From contig CAMJAZ010000057.1 of assembly GCA_946403735.1 (NCBI GenBank), forward strand, positions 1 to 7,812: 7,812 bases of DNA, read 5' to 3'. Every line of letters begins with the position of its first letter. The stretch's first letter is position 1. The position numbers and the translations under genes are program-made. The notes under the pieces are model-generated. The model saw only the letters and a list, made by a program, of their open reading frames with translations, searched no databases and was not told the origin of the DNA. Below, piece by piece: positions 1 through 5,526 of this stretch. Source of the stretch: an uncultured Selenomonadales bacterium (lineage in GTDB: Bacteria > Bacillota > Negativicutes > Selenomonadales > Selenomonadaceae).

Positions 1-456
1 ACGGCAAATTTCTTCGCCCGATTCGTTATCGACGACGCGAATAAAGGCATTGCGAATCATACCAAAATTTTGTTTGCGTTCCTGCGCACGGTAAATATTG
101 ACGACGAAAATAATTTTGTCATATTCGTTGGGAAGTTTATCTAAGTCAACGAAAATCTGTTCATCGTCGCCAGAACCTTCGCCAGTCAAATTGTCGCCCA
201 TATGTTTAATGGCGTGTGAATAATGCTCAAGGTTGCCGAAGTAAACTAAATCGTCTTTATCAACGAATCTGCCTTTCTGACAAAGAAAAACTGATGCGTC
301 GCAGTCAAAATCTTCCTTGCCGTTGAAAATTCTGCTGAAAAATCCTTGCGGCTGTTCGACTGCGTCCCAACCAAGACCAACCATTAACTTTGTGAGTTTT
401 TTACCGTTGGACTTAACAAGGCTAATTTTCTGTCCCTTCTTCAAACTTACTGCCAT
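1..456 (-). CDS. TerD-family protein, C-terminus cut by window edge
   Basis: The first 152 residues of a TerD-domain protein read leftward from ATG at 456-454; the C-terminus lies outside the window. The start is supported by AGGGAG (complement of 465-470), 8 bases upstream. Visible family motifs are MAVSLKKGQK at the N-terminus, GLGWD at residues 27-31, DFDCDASVF at 49-57, KHMGDNLTGEGSGDDEQ at 84-100 and the RNAFIRVV strand at 135-142. The acidic clusters DxDxD and GDDE are where TerD proteins bind calcium. The family is linked to tellurite, phage and stress resistance, but its biochemical role is poorly defined. Compared with the neighbouring paralogue it carries about 9 extra residues (around 35-47, QPQGFFSRIFNGK) before the DFD motif. 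The two genes are probably one transcript, with this one second. The specific paralogue (TerD, TerE, TerZ) cannot be decided from a partial sequence. Confidence 0.93.
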   Translation of the reverse strand, partial: MAVSLKKGQKISLVKSNGKKLTKLMVGLGWDAVEQPQGFFSRIFNGKEDFDCDASVFLCQKGRFVDKDDLVYFGNLEHYSHAIKHMGDNLTGEGSGDDEQIFVDLDKLPNEYDKIIFVVNIYRAQERKQNFGMIRNAFIRVVDNESGEEICR

Positions 457-472
457 TTTTTACACTCCCTTC

Positions 473-563
473 AAAAGTGAAAAGTGATAAGTGACAAGTA
501 ATTCATATTAAAACTTACCACTTATCACTTATCACTAATTATTAACTACTAACTATTAACTAA
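473..563. repeat. Heptanucleotide repeat array between the terD paralogues
   Basis: Thirteen consecutive 7-base units fill this stretch in one register. Read on the plus strand they form three families: AAAAGTG, AAAAGTG, ATAAGTG, ACAAGTA; then, after two unlike units, TTACCAC, TTATCAC, TTATCAC; then TAATTAT, TAACTAC, TAACTAT, TAACTAA. The second family is the reverse complement of the first, so the array also makes an imperfect inverted repeat. It begins 3 bases from the Shine-Dalgarno of the downstream gene and ends 5 bases from the stop of the upstream gene, occupying almost the whole gap. Short tandem heptanucleotide repeats of this style are known from cyanobacteria; a link to those is not claimed. 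Confidence 0.8.
483..536 (-). other. Imperfect inverted repeat in terD-terD spacer
   Basis: Bases 483-494 (AGTGATAAGTGA) pair perfectly with 525-536, then after one mismatch 496-499 pair with 520-523, leaving a 20-base loop. In the leftward transcript this would form a hairpin between the two terD genes, close to the second gene's ribosome binding site. There is no T-run after it on the minus strand, so it is not a standard intrinsic terminator. It may affect mRNA stability or the ratio of the two products, or be a by-product of the repeats. Confidence 0.6.
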
Positions 564-567
564 AAAT

Positions 568-1149
568 TTATCCAACGTTGACGCCGTAATTTCTGCCGAG
601 CGCTGCCAGTCCGCCTTCAAAGCCAGAACCGATAGCGTTGAATTTCCATTCGCCGCCGTGACGATAAAGTTCACCGACAACAACTGCCGTTTCAATGGAA
701 AAATCTTCCGTCAAATCGTAGCGGATTAATTCTTCGCCATTCGCAGCATTTACAACGCGAATAAAAGCATTTTCGACTTGACCGAAATTTTGTTTGCGTT
801 GTTCGGCTTCGTAAATCGTGACGGTAAAGTCAATCTTAGAAATGTTCGCAGGAATTTCGGCAAGATTAATTTTAATCTGTTCGTCGTCGCCTTCACCTGC
901 ACCAGTCAAATTGTCGCCCATATGTTCAACAGAGCCAGAAGAATGTTTTTTGTTGCCGTAGAAAATGAATTCGCCGTCGCTAGGAACTTTGCCACTTTCG
1001 CCGAGCATAAAAACTGACGCGTCCAAGTCAAAGTCACTGCCGCCGTCGTAACGTTTAACGTCCCAGCCGAGACCTACCACAACTTCCTTTAAGCCAGGAT
1101 TAGTTTTTGTCAAATCAACTTTCTGACCCTTTTTCAAACTTACTGCCAC
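568..1149 (-). CDS. terD: TerD-family stress/tellurite resistance protein
   Basis: A complete 193-residue TerD-domain protein, the usual single-domain length for TerD/TerE (about 190). It starts with GTG at 1149-1147, supported by a strong AAGGAGGA (complement of 1156-1163) 6 bases upstream and by the same MAVSLKKGQK N-terminus as the downstream paralogue. Motifs: GLGWD at 26-30, DFDLDASVF at 39-47, EHMGDNLTGAGEGDDEQ at 75-91, QNFGQVENAFIRVV at 120-133, and the C-terminal ETAVVVGELYRHGGEWKF at 153-170, followed by a Gly-rich tail. The DxDxD and GDDE acidic sets match calcium-binding positions known for TerD. It is likely cytoplasmic, acting with other Ter proteins in an ill-defined stress response. 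It is first of a tandem pair, and the 111-base gap to the second holds a heptanucleotide repeat array. A candidate promoter lies at 1201-1229. The symbol refers to the family; the exact paralogue is not resolved. Confidence 0.95.
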   Translation of the reverse strand: MAVSLKKGQKVDLTKTNPGLKEVVVGLGWDVKRYDGGSDFDLDASVFMLGESGKVPSDGEFIFYGNKKHSSGSVEHMGDNLTGAGEGDDEQIKINLAEIPANISKIDFTVTIYEAEQRKQNFGQVENAFIRVVNAANGEELIRYDLTEDFSIETAVVVGELYRHGGEWKFNAIGSGFEGGLAALGRNYGVNVG

Positions 1150-1200
1150 AAATATTCCTCCTTAAAAATTATTTACAAAATTATCGATTAAAACGCGCAT

Positions 1201-1229
1201 AATTTATCACAATTTCCGTTTATTTGCAA
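1201..1229 (-). promoter_or_regulatory. Candidate promoter of the terD pair
   Basis: Read on the minus strand: TTGCAA (complement of 1224-1229), a 17-base spacer, and TAAATT (complement of 1201-1206). Each hexamer matches the sigma-70/sigma-A consensus at 4 of 6 positions. It lies about 50 bases upstream of the GTG start. This is the best pair found in the gap by eye, but it is weak. Confidence 0.35.
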
Positions 1230-1438
1230 GTCTAAATTCAAACTGCTACAAGTACCCATTATTAAAATGTCCACGAATAATAATTTCACGCAAATAAATT
1301 TCGGCGCATTACTTAGAGTATGAAGAAAGTTACACATTGAAGGCAAGCTTTTTGGAATTGGACGAAGTACCGATATATTGAGAATAAGGGTTTAAAATTT
1401 ATTTTAATGATTTTTAATGTAGTTAATCGCCATTGCCA
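1230..1438. other. Gene-free AT-rich spacer between queH and terD
   Basis: Apart from the candidate terD promoter next to it, no gene, RNA or clear terminator is visible here. On the plus strand, an open stretch at 1298-1378 of 27 codons ends in TGA (1379-1381) and reads like ordinary protein (it includes YLEYEESYTLK), but it has no start codon or ribosome binding site. It may be a remnant of a lost gene. No GC-rich hairpin with a T-tract follows queH on the minus strand. Confidence 0.4.
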
Positions 1439-2059
1439 TTAACTCTTTTTTTGTGTCTTAAATTTAGCGCGGCGAATTTTTTTTAAATCGTTGCTGAATC
1501 GCTCCTCCTCACTAAAAACACAACCGCAATAATTTTGTCGATAAAGTTCAAGTTCTTGACTAATCGTAATGCCTTCGTCCCAACCTGCGCGGAAGTCTTC
1601 ATAAAAAAATTTTACACCGAAATTTTTAGCAACACTTTCAGCAATTTTTTTCATTAGCTCATGATTTTGATGAATGCTATAAAAAAGTGTCGACGTAAAA
1701 ATTTCAAAATTATTCTCCGCCGCAAACTTCGCCGTTTCACCAAGCCGCCACGCGTAACAAATTTTACAGCGATTGTGGAAACCGTCAGAAAAGTTTACCG
1801 TGTCGTCACCGTCAAGCCCTTCCACAACAGAAAAAGTTTTCGTCAAAAAATCCCTCAAGCCGTAATGATTGACATCGTGAATTTCCATTCCAACTTTTTC
1901 AGCAAATTCCCGCGCAGTTTTCAATCTTCGCCGCCATTCTTGATAAGGATGAATATTTGGATTGAAAAAAAATCCCGTCGGCTCGAATCCTTCTTCACGC
2001 AATTTTTTCACAGGATAACACGAACACGGACCGCAACACATATGCAATAAAATTTTCAT
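1439..2059 (-). CDS. queH: Epoxyqueuosine reductase QueH
   Basis: A 206-residue protein of the QueH (DUF208) family, the non-B12 enzyme that reduces epoxyqueuosine to queuosine in the wobble position of GUN-anticodon tRNAs. QueH does the job of QueG but is unrelated to it. Diagnostic motifs: HMCCGPCSC at 6-14, FNPNIHPYQEW at 32-42, RCKICYAWR at 97-105 and YCGCVFSEEER at 177-187. Cys8, Cys9, Cys98, Cys101, Cys178 and Cys180 are the conserved cysteines expected to hold the Fe-S cluster/metal and take part in catalysis. Length is normal for the family, and the C-terminus ends in a basic tail (KKIRRAKFKTQKKS). The start is ATG at 2059-2057 with only a weak GGTGA upstream (complement of 2065-2069). 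The gene stands alone, divergent from sstT, and no other queuosine gene is in the window. Confidence 0.95.
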   Translation of the reverse strand: MKILLHMCCGPCSCYPVKKLREEGFEPTGFFFNPNIHPYQEWRRRLKTAREFAEKVGMEIHDVNHYGLRDFLTKTFSVVEGLDGDDTVNFSDGFHNRCKICYAWRLGETAKFAAENNFEIFTSTLFYSIHQNHELMKKIAESVAKNFGVKFFYEDFRAGWDEGITISQELELYRQNYCGCVFSEEERFSNDLKKIRRAKFKTQKKS

Positions 2060-2086
2060 TTATTCACCGCCAAAAATTTTTAGTGC

Positions 2087-2095
2087 ATTATATCA
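2087..2095 (-). promoter_or_regulatory. Extended -10 element for queH
   Basis: On the minus strand this reads TGATATAAT, a perfect TATAAT preceded by the TGn of an extended -10. No good -35 is seen, as is common with extended -10 promoters. It lies 28 bases upstream of the queH ATG. Confidence 0.55.
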
Positions 2096-2109
2096 TTACG
2101 CTGAAATTA

Positions 2110-2118
2110 TGTTATAAT
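2110..2118 (+). promoter_or_regulatory. Extended -10 element for sstT
   Basis: TGTTATAAT contains a perfect TATAAT (2113-2118) with TGn upstream. The -35 region is poor. Transcription would begin near 2125, giving a leader of roughly 28 bases before the TTG start of sstT. It faces away from the queH -10, only 14 bases apart, so the two polymerase sites overlap. Confidence 0.6.
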
Positions 2119-2137
2119 TCGCTAGAAAAAATTTTTT

Positions 2138-2143
2138 AGGAGG
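2138..2143 (+). promoter_or_regulatory. Shine-Dalgarno site deciding the sstT start
   Basis: AGGAGG is a full anti-SD match. It abuts a TTG at 2144, which therefore cannot be the start. The in-frame TTG at 2153 is 9 bases downstream, a normal spacing. Confidence 0.8.
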
Positions 2144-2152
2144 TTGATAAAT

Positions 2153-3397
2153 TTGCTGTCTAAGGTAAAAAAAATTTATGGGGAAACGGCGCTAATTAAG
2201 TTAATCGCCGTTGGACTCCTCATAGGAATTTTAATAGCGCTGTTCGTGCCAGTTGTAATTCCTGCCGTTGCAGTCTTCGGAAAACTTTTTGTCAACGCAT
2301 TAAAAGCCGTCGCGCCGATTTTAGTTTTCGTGTTGGTAATGAATGCGCTGTCACAAAAATCTGAATCAAGTTCGACAATGCGCCCTATTGTAACTTTGTA
2401 CGTAATTGGAACTTTCTGCGCGTCATTGGTAGCAGTTACGGCGTCATTTTTATTTCCAACGACGTTAAGCCTGCAAGTTGCTGATGCTACAATCACGCCG
2501 CCTTCAGGAATCATTGAAGTTTTGCAAAACGTCATAATGAAAGTTGTTGACAATCCGATTAACGCGTTGACGAATGCAAACTATATCGGCATTTTAGCTT
2601 GGGCAGTCATCATAGGAATTGCGCTTAGACCTGCTGGCGATGCAGTTCACGAAGTTTTAGCTGACGTTGCAAAAGCCGTAACGCAAGTTGTGCAATGGGT
2701 AATTCGTTTTGCACCATTCGGCATTATGGGACTTGTAGCAGACGCAATCGGTACAAGCGGCGTTGAAGCGCTTATAGGTTACGCAAAACTTTTAGCCGTA
2801 CTGCTTGGCGCATTTTTCAGCGTGGCGTTGATAATGAATCCGCTAATTGTCTGGTTAAAGTTGAGAATGAATCCGTACCCGCTCGTATTCACGACGTTAA
2901 GGGAAAGTGGCTTGTACGCATTTTTCACGCGCAGTTCGGCGGCAAATATCCCCGTCAACATGGGGCTTTGCAAAAGATTGGGACTTGATGAAAATCTTTA
3001 TTCGGTATCAATTCCACTTGGCGCTACGATAAATATGGCTGGCGCGTCGATAACGATAGCCGTTTTAAGTTTAGCAACGGCTCATACGCTGGGAATAAAT
3101 ATTGATATGCCGACTGCACTTTTACTTTGCATAATCGCGACAGTTGGAGCTTGCGGCGCATCTGGTGTAGCTGGCGGTTCATTGCTTTTAATTCCAGTAG
3201 CGTGTTCAAGTTTCGGTATCTCATCAGATATTTCAATGCAAGTCGTAGGCGTTGGATTTATAATTGGTGTGTTGCAGGACTCCTGCGAAACGGCGTTGAA
3301 CTCATCAAGCGACGTACTTTTCACGGCGACGGCGGAACTTTCACAACGCGCTAAGGAAGGAACTTTGAAAGCATCGGACTTAGTGCCGAAGAGTTAA
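2153..3397 (+). CDS. sstT: Na+/serine-threonine symporter SstT
   Basis: An inner-membrane member of the dicarboxylate/amino acid:cation symporter (DAACS) family, importing serine and threonine with sodium. From the chosen TTG at 2153 it is 414 residues, the normal SstT length. Counting from this start: hydrophobic segments near 15-45, 45-67, 79-102, 143-159 and 206-232. The hallmark re-entrant loop and binding motif is TRSSAANIPVNMGLCKRLGL at 259-278, followed by YSVSIPLGATINMAGASIT at 283-301, then GACGASGVAGGSLLLIPVA at 332-350 and DSCETALNSSSD at 376-387. The NMAG version (not NMDG), together with SSAANIPVN, is typical of SstT rather than glutamate carriers. TTG at 2144 is excluded by the adjacent Shine-Dalgarno. 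The next gene begins 20 bases after the stop, so the two are probably co-transcribed from the 2110-2118 promoter. Confidence 0.95.
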   Translation: MLSKVKKIYGETALIKLIAVGLLIGILIALFVPVVIPAVAVFGKLFVNALKAVAPILVFVLVMNALSQKSESSSTMRPIVTLYVIGTFCASLVAVTASFLFPTTLSLQVADATITPPSGIIEVLQNVIMKVVDNPINALTNANYIGILAWAVIIGIALRPAGDAVHEVLADVAKAVTQVVQWVIRFAPFGIMGLVADAIGTSGVEALIGYAKLLAVLLGAFFSVALIMNPLIVWLKLRMNPYPLVFTTLRESGLYAFFTRSSAANIPVNMGLCKRLGLDENLYSVSIPLGATINMAGASITIAVLSLATAHTLGINIDMPTALLLCIIATVGACGASGVAGGSLLLIPVACSSFGISSDISMQVVGVGFIIGVLQDSCETALNSSSDVLFTATAELSQRAKEGTLKASDLVPKS

Positions 3398-3417
3398 TTT
3401 TAAAGGGAGGGTTTCCA

Positions 3418-4002
3418 ATGAAAAAATTTTTAGTTAAACTTCTGGTAATGGCATTTGTGCTAATCACGGCGTCTAGCGTTGCGCTTGCAAAGTCTAATGA
3501 CGAATTGCGGGCGGAACTCAATCAAATGTCAGTAGCTGTCCTTGACCGTATGGCGAAAAAATATCCTGAAACGGAACGCGCTGTACAAAATGCCTATGCT
3601 TACTGCACAATCAGTGCCTCAAGTATCAAATTGGGATTTTGGGGCGACGATCACGGGCGCGGCGTTGCCGTCAACAATGAAACTGGCGAAAGAATTTACG
3701 TTAAAATGCGTGAAGCTACCATCGGCTTGAACATTGGCGCGAAAGAGTACGACTTACTTTTCATCATCACAAATAAAGACGCTTGGGACAGTTTTACTTC
3801 GGGCAATATAAAATTTGGCACTGAAGTTACGGCGACGGCTAATGACGGCGTAACTGGTGATTCATACGCAAACGCTACTATTATTGCAAACGGCGTCTGG
3901 GTCTATCAAATTGATAAGAAAGGTTTAGCGCTTGAATTAACTTTCAAAGGCGCTAGAATTTCGCCAATTCGTTCACTGCTTAAAGATAATGAAAAAAAAT
4001 AA
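3418..4002 (+). CDS. Exported SYLF/Ysc84-domain protein
   Basis: A 194-residue protein with a clear signal peptide: MKKFLVKLL, a hydrophobic core, and an ALA cleavage site after residue 24. The mature part resembles the SYLF/Ysc84 lipid-binding domain. Family-like patterns are GRGVAVNNETGERIYVKM (80-97), TIGLNIGAKEYDLLFIITN (101-119), a DAWDSFTSGNIKFGTE stretch (121-136) and the C-terminal VYQIDKKGLALELTFKGARISP (162-183), which parallels the usual VYS..KGL..G.SL.G..IS. Bacterial members are secreted or periplasmic proteins of unclear role; lipid binding is known for eukaryotic relatives. The ATG is preceded by GGGAGG (3405-3410) with 7-base spacing. It follows sstT by 20 bases and probably shares its transcript. 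I cannot tell from sequence whether it assists the transporter. The domain call is by pattern, with no lipoprotein Cys. Confidence 0.8.
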   Translation: MKKFLVKLLVMAFVLITASSVALAKSNDELRAELNQMSVAVLDRMAKKYPETERAVQNAYAYCTISASSIKLGFWGDDHGRGVAVNNETGERIYVKMREATIGLNIGAKEYDLLFIITNKDAWDSFTSGNIKFGTEVTATANDGVTGDSYANATIIANGVWVYQIDKKGLALELTFKGARISPIRSLLKDNEKK

Positions 4003-4015
4003 CTTACTTGTAACT

Positions 4016-4034
4016 GTCAAAAAATTTTCTTGAC
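4016..4034. other. Imperfect palindrome at the tRNA promoter
   Basis: GTCAA and TTGAC arms flank a short AAAA/TTTT inner part. The right arm overlaps the -35 hexamer. It is too AT-rich to be a convincing terminator for the upstream gene. It could be an operator or chance. Confidence 0.25.
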
Positions 4035-4058
4035 TTTTAAATATTAGCGTGATATACT
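4030..4058 (+). promoter_or_regulatory. Strong promoter of the tRNA-Ala gene
   Basis: TTGACT (4030-4035), a 17-base spacer and TATACT (4053-4058) form a near-consensus sigma-A promoter, each hexamer matching 5 of 6. A TGA just before the -10 adds an extended -10. Predicted start is around 4065, a few bases before the mature tRNA 5' end, as expected for a stable RNA gene. Confidence 0.85.
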
Positions 4059-4068
4059 GCGCGGCGTT

Positions 4069-4144
4069 GGGGACGTAGCTCAGCTGGGAGAGCATCAGGT
4101 TCGCAATCTGGGGGTCGAGGGTTCAATCCCCTTCGTCTCCACCA
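4069..4144 (+). tRNA. tRNA-Ala (anticodon CGC)
   Basis: A 76-base cloverleaf with encoded CCA. The acceptor GGGGACG (4069-4075) pairs with CGTCTCC, A73 and CCA following. The D arm is GCTC/GAGC, the anticodon stem TCAGG/TCTGG contains two G-U pairs, and the loop TTCGCAA puts CGC at 4102-4104, which reads GCG (Ala). The T arm is GAGGG/CCCTT with loop TTCAATC. The third acceptor pair is G3-U70, the known identity element for alanyl-tRNA synthetase, which independently confirms alanine. It sits directly before the alanine dehydrogenase gene, but with a terminator between. Confidence 0.96.
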
Positions 4145-4173
4145 ACACTGAATTTAATTTATGAATATATTTT

Positions 4174-4206
4174 GGGGGTTTTCGTATGTACGATAACTCC
4201 TTTTTT
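4174..4206 (+). terminator. Intrinsic terminator after tRNA-Ala
   Basis: Bases 4175-4186 (GGGGTTTTCGTA) pair with 4189-4200 (TACGATAACTCC), with one G-T wobble and one T-T mismatch, and a tight loop at ATGT. Six Ts follow at 4201-4206. This is a good rho-independent terminator. It ends the tRNA transcript and lies only 36 bases ahead of the ald ATG, so it could also act as an attenuator if ald is partly read from upstream. Confidence 0.75.
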
Positions 4207-4242
4207 ACTTATAACTAAAAATTTTTTGAGGAGGAATTTTTA

Positions 4243-5379
4243 ATGATTATCGGCGTTGCGAAGGAAATTAAAAACAATGAAAATCGCGTCGGCTTGACGC
4301 CAGCAGGTACTGAAGCGCTTGTCAAAGCTGGTCACACCGTTTTAATTGAAAAAGACGGCGGCATTGGTAGCGGTTTCACTGACGAAAGTTATTCTGCAGT
4401 TGGCGCGGAAATTATCGCGGATAAAAAATCCCTTTTCGACAAGGCGGAAATGATTATCAAAGTTAAAGAGCCGCTCGAATCTGAATACAATCTTTTCCAT
4501 GAAGGTCAAATCCTTTTCACGTACTTGCACCTTGCGCCAGAGCCTGAACTTACGGCGGCGCTTTTAAAGCACAAAGTTACAGGTATTGCTTATGAAACAG
4601 TTGTCGGTCGTGACGGAAAAAGTTTGCCGTTGCTTGCACCGATGAGCGAAATTGCTGGGCGTATGTCAATTCAACTTGGCGCACAATTTTTAGAAAGTCA
4701 GTACGGTGGACGCGGCGTACTTTTAGGCGGAGTTAGCGGCGTTGCATCTGGTCAAGTCGTAATTGTAGGCGGCGGAGTTGTCGGTACGAATGCGGCGAAA
4801 ATGGCAGTTGGACTGGGCGCACGTGTCACGGTTATCGACATTTCGATTGACAGGTTACGTTACCTTGACGACATTTTCAACGGACGAATCGTAACCGTTG
4901 CGTCGAACAGCTACAACATTGCTAAATGGGCTAAACAAGCTGATTTACTCGTCGGCGCAGTTTTAATTCCTGGCGCTAAAGCTCCCAAACTCGTCACGGA
5001 AGATATGGTTAAAACTATGAAGAAAGGTTCAGTTATCGTCGACGTTGCGATTGATCAAGGCGGCGCAGTTGAAACGTCAGACCACGTCACGACGCACGAT
5101 AACCCAACTTTTGAAAAGTACGGCGTAATTCATTATTCAGTAGCAAATATTCCTGGCGCGGTTGCTCGTACTTCGACGCAGGCTTTGACGAATGCAACGT
5201 TGCCATACGCGCTGAAAATTGCGGGTAAAGGCTGGAAAGTTGCTTGTGAAGATGACGCGGGCTTGGCTAAAGGTCTCAACACGATTGACGGCAAACTGAC
5301 GAATAAAGCTGTTGCAGAGGCGCTTAACTTTGAATATACCGATTACAGAACTTTTTTAGCCAACAGTGACGAATGGTGA
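4243..5379 (+). CDS. ald: Alanine dehydrogenase
   Basis: A 378-residue cytoplasmic NAD-dependent L-alanine dehydrogenase, interconverting alanine and pyruvate plus ammonia, close to the usual 370-378 residues. N-terminal catalytic half: MIIGVAKEIKNNENRVGLTP at 1-20 with substrate-binding Arg15, KVKEP with Lys75, YLHLAPE with catalytic His96, and LPLLAPMSEIAGRMS at 128-142. NAD domain: VIVGGGVVGTNAAKMAVGLGA with the GxGxxG-type loop at 176-181, and Asp199 ending the second strand (VTVID) for the adenosine ribose. AIDQGG carries catalytic Asp271, and HYSVANIPGAVARTST follows. All key residues are present. GAGGAGG at 4228-4234, 8 bases before the ATG, fixes the start. It is preceded by the tRNA terminator, and its own promoter is not clear (TATAAC at 4210-4215 is a possible -10). 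No terminator is visible after it, only the repeat-filled spacer. Confidence 0.97.
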   Translation: MIIGVAKEIKNNENRVGLTPAGTEALVKAGHTVLIEKDGGIGSGFTDESYSAVGAEIIADKKSLFDKAEMIIKVKEPLESEYNLFHEGQILFTYLHLAPEPELTAALLKHKVTGIAYETVVGRDGKSLPLLAPMSEIAGRMSIQLGAQFLESQYGGRGVLLGGVSGVASGQVVIVGGGVVGTNAAKMAVGLGARVTVIDISIDRLRYLDDIFNGRIVTVASNSYNIAKWAKQADLLVGAVLIPGAKAPKLVTEDMVKTMKKGSVIVDVAIDQGGAVETSDHVTTHDNPTFEKYGVIHYSVANIPGAVARTSTQALTNATLPYALKIAGKGWKVACEDDAGLAKGLNTIDGKLTNKAVAEALNFEYTDYRTFLANSDEW

Positions 5380-5385
5380 GCTTAC

Positions 5386-5518
5386 GAATTAAGAATTTAG
5401 AATTAGGAATTAAGAATTAGGAAATTTACAAGCTACAAGCTACGCGCTACTAGCTAATGAAGAATTAAGAATTTTTACTACCTCCTACCTCCTACTAACT
5501 ACTCACTGAATTAAGAAT
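5386..5518. repeat. Mosaic heptanucleotide repeat array, ald-methyltransferase spacer
   Basis: This 133-base stretch is built from blocks of 7-base tandem repeats of different sequence. First come five units of GAATTAR type (GAATTAA, GAATTTA, GAATTAG, GAATTAA, GAATTAG) at 5386-5420. Next are four of ACNNGCT type (ACAAGCT, ACAAGCT, ACGCGCT, ACTAGCT) at 5428-5455. A GAATTAA copy follows at 5462-5468. Then come CTACCTC, CTACCTC, CTACTAA, CTACTCA at 5478-5505, and finally GAATTAA again at 5508-5514. The register slips by a few bases between blocks. The array starts 7 bases after the ald stop and ends 8 bases before the next ATG. The word CTACTAACTA (5492-5501) also occurs in the other array at 546-555. 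Confidence 0.8.
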
Positions 5519-5526
5519 TATTTTTT

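Noticed and set aside
778..1017. 79-residue open frame on the plus strand
   Set aside because: Entirely antisense to the well-supported terD gene, with no ribosome binding site.
1661..2050. 129-residue open frame on the plus strand
   Set aside because: It lies opposite queH, which has all its diagnostic motifs; the shadow frame is Arg/Lys-rich without family signature.
2144..2152. TTG at 2144 as the start of sstT
   Set aside because: It directly abuts the AGGAGG site, leaving no spacing for initiation; TTG at 2153 is at the normal distance.
4016..4034. Terminator for the SYLF gene
   Set aside because: The palindrome is AT-rich with a 5-bp stem and no T-run distinct from it; it is better explained by overlap with the tRNA promoter.
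5386..5518. CRISPR array
   Set aside because: The period is 7 bases with no unique spacers between repeats, and no cas genes are near.
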